From Antennarius striatus (lineage: Eukaryota > Chordata > Actinopteri > Lophiiformes > Antennariidae), in NCBI RefSeq assembly GCF_040054535.1, contig NC_090793.1:20230001-20294000 (forward strand): a stretch of DNA of 64,000 nt. Reading direction: 5' to 3'. A program made the translations under genes and the position numbers. Positions 1-26,278 of this stretch are shown here, one piece after another (the first letter of the stretch is position 1; each line of letters begins with the position of its first letter). The notes below the pieces were generated by a model. The model searched no databases. It saw only the letters and a list, made by a program, of their open reading frames with translations, and had not been told where the DNA came from.

Positions 1-78
1 GGAAGCTACAAGAAGAGACTGATGCTGGCTGAGCTGCAGGCAGCGTCGGACTTGTCTGTACTGTACATAAAGGGCTGA
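1..78 (+). CDS. 3' terminal coding fragment of an unidentified gene
   Basis: From base 1 the first reading frame is open for 25 codons and ends at TGA 76-78. The encoded tail includes YKKRLMLAELQAASDL and ends in SVLYIKG, which is rich in charged and helical residues. The sequence just after the stop is GC-rich and then turns AT-rich, as expected for a 3' UTR. A possible ATTAAA polyadenylation signal lies at 337-342. The rest of the gene is outside the window. I do not recognise the family. Human NOS1AP is flanked by OLFML2B, but I see nothing here that identifies olfactomedin-like sequence. The short length means chance openness is possible, though codon choice looks coding. Confidence 0.5.
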   Translation, partial: GSYKKRLMLAELQAASDLSVLYIKG

Positions 79-336
79 GGGGCGGCGCCGACGTCAACCG
101 TAGAATCAACAGAGATATAAACGAGTTGCTTTCACACAACCACTACGAAATACTCTGTCGCACAAGTGTATATTTATTCCTTATTTATTTAAAGTTATTT
201 AATATTAACATTATTGTTTGAGCATGTGCTTTGCAACTGGATTGTGAACCTGTTTTGTATCTTTAAGCTGTTGAGAATTTTTCTGGGATATTAAGTGTAA
301 AAAAACCCAACAAAAACAACAAAATAAGTGCACTGA

Positions 337-342
337 ATTAAA
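337..342 (+). terminator. Putative ATTAAA polyadenylation signal of the leftmost gene
   Basis: ATTAAA occurs about 260 bases after the stop codon at 76-78, in AT-rich sequence. It is the nearest accepted poly(A) hexamer variant for the truncated upstream gene. No transcript evidence is available, so this is a plausible site only. Confidence 0.3.
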
Positions 343-1278
<936 letters not shown>

Positions 1279-1583
1279 ACCATAAACCTATTTCTTGAAC
1301 AGAAATCATACCAATGTGATGGGAGGTTGCCATGGTGACAGCATCCACCTACGGAGCACCTCCGCAGACAGCTTTGTTTACTACTGTAGGGCAGCTTGAG
1401 TCACGCCGGTTGCCCCTCCTGCCCCCCCCCCACTGTCATGGCCGACTCTTATTCAAACACCACCCTGCTAAAGAGCCAAGGTTGAGTCATTAGCGCCGCT
1501 CACACACTCATGGAAAGAGATGATGTCGTCGCTCCATTCTTTTTTCTGGCTGTCAATAGTCGAGGTGATGTGTGATGAGGCGC

Positions 1584-1584
<1 letters not shown>

Positions 1585-1628
<44 letters not shown>
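1585..1628. repeat. (AC)n microsatellite, about 44 bp
   Basis: A clean AC dinucleotide run of about 22 units, 300 bases downstream of the larger GT tract and of opposite strand sense to it. Confidence 0.95.
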
Positions 1629-1632
<4 letters not shown>

Positions 1633-3553
1633 TCATCCATACAGGTTGTTTTTGCACACACACCCTAACTACACTACTGTTTCCTGGCAGCAGAGGTCAA
1701 AGGTGATTCAGGAGAAGAAGCAGGTAGAGCTCTGAAGGGGCGTGGCAGCGCGTGGGGGGAGGGAGACTGACAAAACTGATTTTATGCAACCGATGATATC
1801 ATGATATCAAAGGGGGATGGAGTGTAAATTTTATTTAATTTCCTTATTGGGATGGGCGGGGCAAAGCCATATTTTCGTGAACGTCACGGCAACCATCCTG
1901 TTAAAACAAATAGATGCTTTTATTGTGGTGTTATAGTCGTTTTAACGCCTGAGTCACACAATAAAATGTTTGTAATCTTCTTTGAGGTTTTAACTATTCC
2001 AACATGAATTTGTCTCAGGTTTTATTATCTTTTTCCCCCTGCTCCTCAGACTGCGATGGGAAAATAACTGATACATGAAGGAAGTTCAACGGGAATCTTT
2101 CTGCTGCCTGATGGAAATTAAATAAATATAATTGCGATCCAGTGGAAAATTTGAGTCACAAAAAAAATCCACTGACTGTATTCTTAAACTAAACATGTCC
2201 AATTCTGTCCAGAATCAAACTCTGTTTGGATGTTGGTGCTTGTTTTTACCAGGTTTCACAATTATTTTTAGTAAATTAAAACCTTAATCCAGATTAACAT
2301 CAATCCCTTTCTGTATCTCATGTGCCTGACTCTTCCACCAAGTTTTACCAAATTCCATCAAGTCACAAAAATTCTGAAAAAGGCTCATTTCGCATTAAAA
2401 GCTAAATGAAACCTTGAATTCAATGTTTCTTTAAGATTCACGTTGAAATTGAACGTTTTCTTCCTTGGTACTTGTGGAACCCTTCAAATTTCATTTCCAA
2501 CAGGACAGAGACCTAAAATAAAACCAGAAAAGACTAAATAAACTCTGATTTTCCATTATGGAAAGACTCTAAAGCACGAAAATAATCAAAAGTTCCATAA
2601 ATACGCTGAATGCTTCTACAGCTCCTATTGTGTTGTATCAAGGCTGCAAAATAAAAGATATAATTCATGTTATTCCATTCACTGAATCAAACCAGTGAGC
2701 TCCTTTCACTGACTTTCTTTCTCATCTCTTTCTGCTGTATCTCTGCTTCCAGCGAACAAAACAAGACTCTTCTCTGTGAGACTAAAGGTTCATTTTACTG
2801 TAATGTGTTTTTATTAGTTTGAGGGCAGAGATATCATCTCCATTTGCAGGTTTATAGTCGTCATTCCTCACCGGCTGGACAGAGATAATGTGTTTGCACA
2901 AAAGGGGAAAACACAACCATCAACATCTATTTCTGCAGACTAAAACTTCTTGATATTCAGGATCATAAAAGTTTACCGCGTGTAAACACACGTTTCACAC
3001 ACCTCGTCTCTGTTTCACGAGTGTTTCTCAATAATGGGTGATTTGAAGCGACCCGCTTTAAATGTCAGCAAGGAGGGACCTTCTCCTGCGGATCTGGATC
3101 TCTTCAGCGGGAACGATGAGTCAGCGCAGTCATTTTAAAAACACATTAGCCAGGAGAGTCACGGTTGCCAAGGCAACAAACCCTTCAAACCAGAGAGGTC
3201 CCATTCTTAATTTCTCTCTCATTTATAGCTGAAGTGTTTTGACATTTCAAAACGCTGCTATCGCAAATAAACTCGTCTCCGTCCACTCGTTGGAAATAGC
3301 CTTTTTGTTGGACATGATGCGGGCTAACAATCTGATTACAGGTCATAATAAAACACCGCTGCTGTGAGAAATTAATCCACAGGTCCTGATTGGTCAGTAT
3401 TTTCATCAGGATTGTTTCATTCACACGAAATCAGACCCTCCTGATGCGACTCAGTGACCAGAATCTCGCTGATAAATTTCTAACTGTAGGGGCATTGTTT
3501 TTGGTTTCATAGTTATTGCAGAGAGAAATAATTCATGTCACTAGGCATTCTCT
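1629..3553. other. Intergenic AT-rich DNA, no gene seen
   Basis: The longest open frames are under 80 codons and lack domains or splice-supported extensions. No RNA gene or TIR-bounded element was recognised. Confidence 0.5.
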
Positions 3554-3973
3554 ACCATAAATGTGACAAACTCAAGGCCCAGGGGCCAAATGTGGCCCTC
3601 CACATCATTTTATGTGGCCTGCGAGAGAATAAAAGGTCAGAGTTTCTAAAAATAAATACAATATTTAAAAAATTACATTTCTCACGATGCAGTAATTCAG
3701 TCCATTTTAACTTTGAGAAAAAACTTGTGTCTGATGTTATTTTTCTTTATTGATTGATAGTTTGATCCTTGATTGATGGAGTTTGTGGGTTTAATAACCT
3801 GACAAATTAAAAGGATTTATTTAGTAATAAATTCAGTTATTTAACATTAAGGAGTAGTTACATTTATTTTACTTTACATTGAGTTACATAAGTTGCATTT
3901 ATTAGTTACATCTGGCCCTTTGAGGACAGCTGTGATGCTGATGTGGCCCCCCCAGAGTTTGACCCTCCTGATC
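3554..3973 (+). mobile_element. Non-autonomous hAT-like DNA transposon relic, internally deleted copy
   Basis: The segment opens with GACAAACTCAAGGCCC and continues with GGGGCCAAATGTGGCCCTCC. It closes near 3955 with AGAGTTTGACCCTCCTG, a decayed inverted repeat of its start. Most of its length matches a second copy at 22,084-22,597 in the same order and strand, including CTTTATTGATTGATRGTTTG and the CTGGCCCTTTGAGGACAGC block near the right end. The second copy has roughly 70 extra internal bases that are missing here. The terminal TGTCAAACTC style is typical of vertebrate hAT/Charlie-type non-autonomous elements. The superfamily assignment is inference; the paired repeat is seen directly. Confidence 0.65.
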
Positions 3974-4989
3974 TAGATCAATAAGTCAGACTTGACTTAA
4001 CTGAATTAGAATAGTTTCAGCCATCCTAGCCTCCTTCATTATCTCACAGGTGCTACATTAGCTTTGAAGCTTTAGACATTCTGACCGTCAAACGTGGATC
4101 CGGATCTAATTTGCTAATTTGCTAACATTTCCCAGCGCTACATAAAACACCTCCCCACGCCGTTCTTAGTTTCCTCACATAACAGCAAGTAAATCAATGC
4201 AAACAAGAACACACAAAGGACACACAGAGATGTGCAGTCGGAGTTTACCGTCTCCAAACAGACTCTGTAGTGTTTACCACGTGTTCCTTCTGTTGATTTA
4301 CTGGAGAACTTTCAGCCACTGGACATTTCAGGGAACTTTCTCATGACTTTAGGGCTCCTGGTTTCTGAGTAAATCATTTGCTTTGCCGCTAACAACAACA
4401 CAACATGAGCACAAGACCGCTAACATGCCTTTCCCATGATATTCTGAATTTATTTCAACACTTCAACATAATTCTGACAGTTTAATGCAAAAAAAAAAAA
4501 AAAAAAAGCACTTCCACCCATGCATTTGTCAGCTTTATTTACCATGTTGTTATTTATTCTGCATTAGCAAGACGTGCTCACTGGACAGGATGTGAAAATA
4601 TTGTGTTGTGACACACTATAATTACAGTCCAAACATTTATCAAACAAAGGATACAGCTTAATAGAATTAGGATCAAGGTTCGTCATCTTCACCTCTGAGG
4701 AAGACGATGCTAATGGGACCTTGAGGTTCTGAGCAGCTATAAAGTAAATGTGTGCTAACAGGCAAGCTAAGGGAAATATTTGGGGACATTTTTACTGCCA
4801 TTTTTTTTTGGACATGTTTTTCTCTTTGTTGTCAAAAAGTGACTGCAATCAAACAACATCCACAACTACAACCACAGCCTGAAAGGCGGGGTAGCTTCTG
4901 CGAACAGGCCAGCCGTACAGTCTACCTGAAGTTTAACGGGTCCAGACTGTTTCTGTGAGGAAATGCTGTAAACTACATATCAGTAAATA
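3974..4989. other. Intergenic, no gene seen
   Basis: AT-rich DNA with a poly(A) run of about 18 bases near 4490-4507. It has no splice-supported exon and no recognisable element. Confidence 0.45.
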
Positions 4990-5110
4990 TAACTTAGATA
5001 GGATAACCTTTGTTGATCCCAAACTGGGAAACTTAAATGTTGCAGCAGCATTCAGACACATAGAACAAACAGAAACAGGGAAAATATACATTGAAGATAA
5101 ATTAAGACAT
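4990..5110 (-). mobile_element. Non-LTR retrotransposon 3'-tail fragment (reverse orientation)
   Basis: The + strand reads AACCTTTGTTGATCCCAAAC followed by TGGGAAACTT. This is the reverse complement of the familiar fish retrotransposon tail in which an 'AGTTTGGGATCAA' block precedes AATAAAG-like sequence. It lies directly against the AT-rich trinucleotide tract at 5,132-5,272, which may have grown from the element's simple-repeat tail. Only the 3' end is present and there is no ORF. Confidence 0.5.
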
Positions 5111-5131
5111 AAAGGGAGTAATAATGATAAT

Positions 5132-5190
5132 ATTAAAATTATTATTATTATAATTATTATTATAATTATTATTATAATTATTATTATAAT

Positions 5191-5272
<82 letters not shown>
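5132..5272. repeat. Compound (ATTATTATTATA)n / (AAT)n repeat with self-complementary halves
   Basis: The left half, to about 5,200, repeats ATTATTATTATA. The right half, to about 5,272, is a pure AAT trinucleotide run. ATT and AAT are reverse complements, so the two halves can pair into a long hairpin or cruciform. Frames through it give runs of Ile, Tyr or Leu and are not genes. Confidence 0.95.
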
Positions 5273-5275
5273 TAA

Positions 5276-5965
5276 TATCCCAGAAGCGATTTTGTGTGTT
5301 TTCAGGAACATTTAACCCCAAACTGACGTATTTGTGTTGCAGAACCGTCACCAAGCCTTTGAGGACTGAACGTCCCGCCTGCGATCCATCCCACCTGCCT
5401 CCCCCCAACTCCTTCAGTATGTAAACAAGGTGTGTCACGTCTTCACATTAACGTCTCCTCTCATTTCCTTTTACGTATTTTGTGTTGCAACTCCCTAGCA
5501 GACGGGCCTGAGTCACGAGATTCACATTCATTTGATTCAATATTAATTAATTCCTGCAATCATAAAAAGTTCAGTCGTGATTTTGAAATATTTTTATGAC
5601 GGCAGCAGTCTAATCGGTCCAGATGTGATCCAACGGCTAGGGATGGGAAACAGTTGAAGCCTGAAAGCCCACCAGACAGGGAGTGTGCGTTTGGTAACCG
5701 TGGAAGCGAACGAGGCCTGACGTGTGTGCATCTCGCCTGCAGGCTTCTCTGGGTCAAAGCTGAAGCAGAGCTGAAGCAGACGTCTGTAAAGCAGAACAAG
5801 AACTCTTTTTTGGCTTCTGGTTCATTCCATTCACACCCTGTGGTGACGGTTTTGAGTTGGATAACACGTCCTTCAACTCTGTTTCCTGTGTGAAACCAAA
5901 GGAACACACAGGAAGTGGCCTGACGTGGATCTGCAAGGGTCACATGACTAAACTCAGTGTAACGG

Positions 5966-5967
<2 letters not shown>
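5276..5967. other. Intergenic, no gene supported
   Basis: Overlapping open frames of 79 codons (+, 5,654-5,893) and 127 codons (-, 5,560-5,943) exist over 5,560-5,943. Neither shows a recognisable domain, and being open on both strands argues for base composition and not coding. Confidence 0.4.

Positions 5968-6054
<87 letters not shown>
5968..6054. repeat. (GT)n microsatellite, about 87 bp
   Basis: Uninterrupted alternating GT directly after a short G run. Confidence 0.97.
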
Positions 6055-6055
<1 letters not shown>

Positions 6056-7131
6056 TGACGGCGGGCTTCCAGTCAGTAGGTAATTAATTCTGAGGGAAAG
6101 TCTGCTCCTCGCTGAGGGGCTCCGACAGCGCCGCAGGATGTGGTTCTCTGGCCTGTGAGGAGTGGTGAAGGCTCTGGAGGAGCAGATCTCTGATCAGTCT
6201 GAAAACTACACTTTTCTTTTCGGTCATCACACAAATTGAACAAACGACAGTTTGCACCGTATTATGATCGTCGTTGGTTGATCCATGATTTCATCTCATC
6301 TAAAGCACAGGTTCATGTTCCCCAGAGGATTGATCAGAGTGATTCTGGTGAGGCGCCAACGTTTCACATACTTTCACCTTTGGTGTCTCTATGAGAAAAA
6401 CTGTAGTTTATTTCCTACAGTTTACCACATGAAGAACTTATCAGATGTCAAATATTTATAAATGAATGCAGATGAAAAAAGATTAGAATAAAAAAAATCG
6501 TGTTTGTTCTTTTAAAACACAGTCAGGGGATACTTCTCCATTGGCAGGGAGTAGAAGCTTTGAGATCTTTCTGAGATCTAGTAGAGGAGATGACTAAAAA
6601 AAAATCGATTAAAGATGTGAAAATGAATGAATGAAAAATAACGATCCAGGGTGGATGGTTGACTTCCTCTTCTTTTTTTCTGGCTCTTGAAGTTTCACAT
6701 CCTTTAACTCTCCAAAGTGCTCTACTGCCCCCTGCTGGAGGAGAGGCAGAACTGACAGGAGAAAACAGGTGTCTACTTCCAGTAAAATCCTGCAAAGTAA
6801 TGGTTTTTATAAATGATGCATGAAGGTGTTTATCTATTAAAGACAGTACTGGCCAAAACCATAGCTGTAAGGCATTATTTACACACCTATTTATATATGT
6901 AAATATTTACTTATCCATTCGTTTGGTTCTGCATTAAATGAAAAAACAATGATGGTAACTCAGTGTAGTTTCTAAAGACAATGAAACACAAAAGGATTGT
7001 GTATTCTCCTGCAGCTAAAAGAGACTGAACCTGAGCCTCCTGTGTTCCTAAATTTAAAAAAATCCTGACAGAAGGTGTTCCATTCCTCTACATATTTGAT
7101 TATTATCTATCTATCTATCTATCTATTTCAG
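6055..7131. other. Intergenic, no gene seen; one CTCF-like motif
   Basis: AT-rich DNA with short CT and GATA-type repeats, including (TATC)n at about 7,106-7,128. No splice-supported exon is visible. TGCCCCCTGCTGGAGG near 6,726 resembles a CTCF core and is listed separately. Confidence 0.45.
6725..6741 (-). promoter_or_regulatory. Isolated CTCF-like core motif
   Basis: The + strand reads CTGCCCCCTGCTGGAGG, whose reverse complement CCTCCAGCAGGGGGCAG fits the vertebrate CTCF core CCASYAGRKGGCR. The same words are also common in fish SINE sequence, so occupancy cannot be inferred. It lies about 1 kb upstream of nos1ap exon 1. Confidence 0.35.
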
Positions 7132-7214
7132 CCATTAGAACCAATGAACTGCAGCATCCAGGAGGATGAGGGTTCCTTTATGACCCTCCCCGGGTCATGA
7201 GGATGCTCTAATGG
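7132..7214. repeat. Nested foldback (inverted repeat) upstream of nos1ap
   Basis: The outer arms are CCATTAGA...GCATCC and GGATGCTCTAATGG. Inside them ATGACCC and GGGTCAT flank TCCCC. The nested arrangement can fold as a long imperfect stem. It may be a small MITE or a chance foldback; no target duplication was confirmed. Confidence 0.5.
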
Positions 7215-7766
7215 GCTCAGACAGATGAAGAACCATTGATGGTAACATATTTATGTAGTCTGCTCTGGAGAACCCAGAGGAGAACCAGGTTTTTTTTTGG
7301 TGGGGTCTTGTTATGAGTTATTTGGGGGTGTTTATTCCCTGTGAAGCCGCTAGATGTCCTACAACCCGACGCCCGGTGGCGGCTGGTGTTCCGTCCAAAC
7401 ATCTTCATCCGTTAAGAACCCCCCCGCTGCGGCTGATTTTACTCTCTTGCTCAGGTCCGTTAACGCGCGGATGGATACGGGGGGGTTTGAGGGAAAGCGT
7501 CATGCGCTCAGGTTCGTGCGTCATCGGGAACCCGGCGGCGGTGCCCGCCTCTCCGCCGCGCCTCAGTCGGTAGCGTCGAGGTCGGTAAGTGTTCTCCCCG
7601 ACCAGACACCAGCGCGTTAAGCGAACCAACCGGAGCGGCTCAACCCGCATGACCCCCGGAGGGACGCGCCTCTCTCTCTCCGGCGGGAGCGCGGATGGGG
7701 GGGGGGAGCAGCTGGGTAGGCGCAACATCTGCAGGTGTCGAAAAATAACGGCGCGTCGGTGCGGCG

Positions 7767-14804
<7,038 letters not shown>

Positions 14805-14914
14805 AGCCGCGCGTCTACGTCAAACGGAAATGATGAACGATGACGAGGTTCTGCGCAAAAACGCCGACTCAGCACTGTAACTTTAACGTTTAAACTTTGA
14901 TTTCCTGTGCACAA

Positions 14915-14920
14915 AATAAA
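14915..14920 (+). terminator. nos1ap: AATAAA polyadenylation signal of nos1ap
   Basis: A canonical AATAAA 110 bases after the nos1ap stop codon TAG (14802-14804) would give a very short 3' UTR. Another AATAAA lies 20 bases further on in the same AT-rich stretch. Confidence 0.6.
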
Positions 14921-15264
14921 TGTTTGAAAAACTGAAATAAAAATAAGACTGTAGAACGAAAGAGAACACTAACTAAAACATGTTGTACTAGCTTACATCA
15001 TAGAGTAATAGTTATAAATAAATTAAATAGCCTTTTAGGAGTATAAAATACTAGTTTTAATCAACACAACCAGCAGGAGGAGGACTTGGTGCTGAAGTTT
15101 CTGCAGTCGGGAGCGTCTACACAGCTGTAGTTTTTACTGTGGGACCTCTGCAAATAAATCTCATAAAAATTAATGCAGTTAATATTAAGGTTCTAAACTA
15201 ATACAAGAAAAACAACAAGTATAAACCTTTGTGAGGCAAAGTCCCACATGTACTAATGAACCAG
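14921..15264. other. Intergenic, no gene seen
   Basis: AT-rich DNA after the nos1ap 3' end. There is no exon or RNA gene. Confidence 0.5.
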
Positions 15265-15476
15265 TTTAAAGGTATGCTATGCAGAACGCCCCCCCCCCCC
15301 ACACACACATACACACAATTTCCGTTTTAGGGTTCAACCACTGTGAAACAAGCAATGCACTTTTAATTTCTGAGCATCGCCCCCTGTCGTTCTCTCTCCT
15401 GATTCGTTCTCTAGCTCTCTCGACCTCAGGTCCGCTTCAGCCCGGTCCAACACATCCTGCATAAAATACCTTTAAA
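15265..15476. mobile_element. TTAA-flanked MITE, about 212 bp
   Basis: The left end is TTTAAAGGTATGCTATGCAG and the right end is the reverse complement of TTTAAAGGTATTTTATGCAG, so 18 of 20 terminal bases match. Both ends include TTAA, which fits a transposon inserting at TTAA, as piggyBac-like elements do. The interior holds a C run and CA dinucleotides and has no coding potential. The superfamily is inference; the inverted ends are direct observation. Confidence 0.75.
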
Positions 15477-17766
15477 TAATCCGTTGTGGATCTAATGTTT
15501 CAGCTCACATGTGGATGATTTAATGAAAGAACATTTAATTGGATTAAAAATGTGATCAGTATCCACTGCATGCTAACGACTGAATGAGTAATCGATACTG
15601 ATGCGTCAGTATTTGTTTTGATCAAATCAATAATGTCTCCCATCTGTAATGTGAGGAACCTGTCCAGCTTTGTGGTTAAATATGTAAATACACGTCTGCC
15701 TGTCCTTCAGCGACGTGGAGAACAGTTCGTTTCGCTGACTTCACCCTCAGAGAGCGATTTATCAATGTTATTGATCAATTGATTCATTCACGGGTCAAAG
15801 TGTGATTCCTCTGGAGACGTCACGTCCGTCCTGTTTTCTTCATTAACATCTAGAACCAGTTTGCTGGTGGTCCGTTACCGGACCAGCAAGTCAAAAATTA
15901 TCTGGAGGCCACGCTAAGCTAAATGCTAATACCAGCTAAAGCAATGTTAACACAAAGCACAGACTTTTAGGGCAGTAGATGCTGATGAAACTTATTTTTT
16001 AAACACTTTATTTCCCCTTTACATAAGTGATGTACTCTTCTGACTGTGACTCATGCGGGTAACGCAAACCTTTAGTTTATATCAGGATCCTTGTTTCACT
16101 TTACGGTTGATTTTATCTTGAATGAGTGTCTTGGCCTCATCTCTCTGGATATTCTAACACGTGCTAACGATTGAATTAACAAGTAATTGTTCTGCTGTTT
16201 TATCTGTGATTACTAACGGATTGAAGAACATGTACTTTAAACATAACGTGGCATCATTCCTGGTCTTCATTCTGTTGTTAATTCTGAAGAAGGTTTTCTG
16301 AAGAGTTGAAGGAGTTCCTCTCTCTCTCTCTCTTCTATCCATTCTGTCGATTCTACATCTGTCATTTCTTCGTGAACTAGATGTTAAGCTGCACATCAAT
16401 CGGTGTTTCTCCTTGGGGAAATGACGCGCCCTTTCTCAAATGTCTCGTGATAATTAAGAGCATTTGGTGTGACTGACTAATTGCTGAGATGAACCCATTG
16501 GTGACTGTCAGCCCGGTTTGCCTCTAATAATAATAAACCACCCCAGATTCTGGGCAGACCTCTACTAAATGTTTTCCTCCTGTCTGTAATTGGTTGATGA
16601 AATGAGAAATGGGGGAGCTGACAGCTTTCTGTGCACCAGCTGTGGTCATTAAACGGGATCGCCTCCCATTAGACGGAGTCGGTGTGCAGACAGCAGCTGC
16701 TCCATGTCACCATGCGTTAAAAGTGGGAAATGTGGAGGAGAATATCAGCCCTTAGTCGTTAGTTTCAAAGATGGAAACGCCTCAGTGAACGGCGGCGGAG
16801 AAGATGGAATAACTGGTTTGTCATCTAGCATCAACAGCTGGTCAATATTTCACTCTATTATAATAGAATCACCTATTGTTAGCTTCCGTCTCATTGGCTT
16901 CAGGTGTTAGTGCTACCTCAATGTTGACAGATTTGTGACAGAATAAAAAAATTAAGTGAAGAAAATGCAAGTTTCGGATGTAAGTCACTTTATTTTACAT
17001 CCAAACACGTGCAAAGGCTAAGCTCCTATTTCTTCATGACTAATGGTATCATACTAATTCGCCAAACCAAGCAAAGTGAATATACAGTAAGACGTGCTAA
17101 ATGTTGGCATCCAAGTCAACATAATGATCAAGTTTATTCGTCAATAATCATTGATATTAATCTATTAATCCCAATCTAAAATCAGATTCCCAGCAGTGGA
17201 CAGATTAGCACCGGAAAACCAAACACACCTCAAATTTGTCTTTAATCAACATCCTGGAGGAAAAGTCTCCTGTAGAAAAGAATGGAGCTTTTTCTTCATA
17301 CTGGATCATCATTATTAGTCAAAAAACATCCTTTATATTTATATAAAAATTAAAATGAATGCATGTTTATATATTGTACTATATGCGTTTAATCATTAGT
17401 AATAAAAATATGATTTTTTTTTTCCAATCAAATAAGAATCTTCTCCCTCTTTTTTGCTGCTGTGTTCACTTAACGTTCCGTCCCCCTGGTGACTCATCTT
17501 GTTTTTATCCAGGAAGGTTTTTTTTGTCTTTGTCCTCTACTTCACTGAATCCAGTCTTTCTCCGCAGGAAGCTGCTCTGTAGGCCGTAATTGAAACCATT
17601 TGTGGATCAGGTGGAATTCTGAGATTCTGGCTTCACCACAGAAAAAACCCCCAAAGCATACTATTTTCTGTTTCTTCCTTTCAGTCAGACTTTTACATCA
17701 GCCTCCGTTTCCTCTTCCGCCCTCCCTCTTTCCCTCCTTCCCTCTCCCTCGCTTTTCCATTCCCAG
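15477..17766. other. Intergenic between nos1ap and ddr2, no gene seen
   Basis: There is no open frame with a recognisable domain. Genes that separate NOS1AP and DDR2 in mammals (SH2D1B, UHMK1, UAP1) were not found. The last 80 bases are a pyrimidine tract leading into a candidate untranslated exon. Confidence 0.5.
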
Positions 17767-17864
17767 AAAGTTCTTGCGAGGAAGACGAAGAGGTCAGAGA
17801 CTTCAGATGTGGAATAGTCCCTGAAACGGGCAGTTTCAGACCAGCGAGGCAGGAATTTGCAAGA
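17767..17864 (+). other. ddr2: Candidate 5' untranslated exon of ddr2
   Basis: A long pyrimidine tract (about 17,690-17,760) ends in TTCCCAG. It is followed by 98 bases and then a perfect GTAAGT donor at 17865-17870. The exon has no useful open frame and lies 0.9 kb upstream of the first coding exon of ddr2, where 5' untranslated exons are expected. The call rests on splice-site quality and position only. Confidence 0.45.
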
Positions 17865-18764
17865 GTAAGTCAAATCTATGTCGATCTCCTTTCTGACTGT
17901 TAACTCAGGCGTTTGTGTTGAATTTCAACTTTTGTGTCATCTCAGTTCTTTGACTTCACGCAGGAAAAAAACATCATACAGGTTCAGAATAAACTGAAGT
18001 AGAAGAAACGAATGTATCTGCTCACATGAAGGTGTTACATCTGAGTTTTATTTGAATTTATTTAAACTTTTTTTCGTCAGTATTCACAGTGGACCCACGT
18101 GGATTAAATGTTCTCTGGTTCCAAACCGAGTCACCGAGACCTCCACAGGTTTTTTAGAGGTAAAGAAAAGGAACAACAGAAAAGAAAATTACAACTTTTG
18201 CTGATAATGTTCTGATATTTTTGTCCAAGATTTTTCCCAGTATTTCTTTTTAACACAATATTTCAAGCAAGGATTACTGAAAAAATTAAGGATGGACTAT
18301 AATTAAATTTTCTTGAAGTGGTCGGGAAAAGCCCAGAAAAATCACCTTCATGTGGATCGAAAATTTTGAAAAATGTTGGGGGTTTTCAGATTCTGTTCAT
18401 GTTTGTTTCTGTCCTCGTCTACGAGGTTGCTATGTTTGAACAGATAAATACACAATGACATCCCCATATAGGGGTCTATCACAGATCAATAGACATGATC
18501 AGGATCTTTTGAAGTCTACAGGGCACAGTGTAAATTAGCTGCTGTAATAAAATATGTTTTATGATAAAAACTGGTCACTGATCACATAAACGTACCACTG
18601 TCACATTTAGGTTCAATCACATTATGGGAAATCTGAGCTTCCTTGTCAGAGGTGTGCATTCTCTGAATGTTCTAGTGTGTGTTTGTGTTTGTGTTTGTGT
18701 CACAAATAAAACACTACATTTTCCTTGCATATAATAAATTTTGGGCGCTTGTGATCTCATCCAG
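17865..18764. other. Putative ddr2 5' intron, no gene seen
   Basis: AT-rich DNA between the candidate untranslated exon and an acceptor-like CATCCAG ending at 18764, 13 bases before the start codon. Confidence 0.4.
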
Positions 18765-18777
18765 AGCTCGATAGGAG

Positions 18778-25762
<6,985 letters not shown>

Positions 25763-26272
25763 CAGAAGGGTCCTCCCTTATGAATTTATTCTACATTCAT
25801 TCTGAGTCATGAACAATTCATTAAATGTGTCTCATTTATTCACATCGGTTGTGTAAATATTAAGATAAACGGAGGTGCGAAATGGAGCTTAGATCATATT
25901 AAATATAAATATTTAATATCTATTTATAACACATGCTGTCTATTTATAGCCTCCACCACGGTAATCCTAGGTTGATGAAATACAGCTATGTAAATATGTG
26001 TTGAATTTCTTTTCCTTATAAATGCCTGCATTCACACGTTGCACATTTAGGATGTCAGTAGAAAAGTGTTGTGTTCCATGAATGTTCATGTTTTTACCAA
26101 TGAGAAGGGGAGTAGTTAGTTAGTTAGTTTGCAAGATATCATGAAAGGATGTAAATGGGGTTTTTTTTATGTGTACTTGTTAAAGGTTGATATTTGTTCA
26201 AGAAAGAGGTTTAGTTTCATGCTACATTATAAATTTCTGTGTTATCATGATCTTGACCCTCTAAAAAAATTT

Positions 26273-26278
26273 AATAAA
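26273..26278 (+). terminator. ddr2: AATAAA polyadenylation signal of ddr2
   Basis: AATAAA lies 510 bases after the ddr2 stop (25760-25762), and a further AATAAATAAA block lies near 26,443. The intervening 3' UTR is AT-rich with several ATTTA words, which suggests AU-rich-element control of mRNA stability. Confidence 0.55.

Noticed and set aside
4955-5438. Open frames of poly-Ile, poly-Tyr and poly-Leu
   Set aside because: They are translations of the ATT/AAT trinucleotide tract.
5560-5943. 127-codon minus-strand and 79-codon plus-strand frames
   Set aside because: Both strands are open over the same bases, without domains, splice signals or a promoter; composition explains them better.
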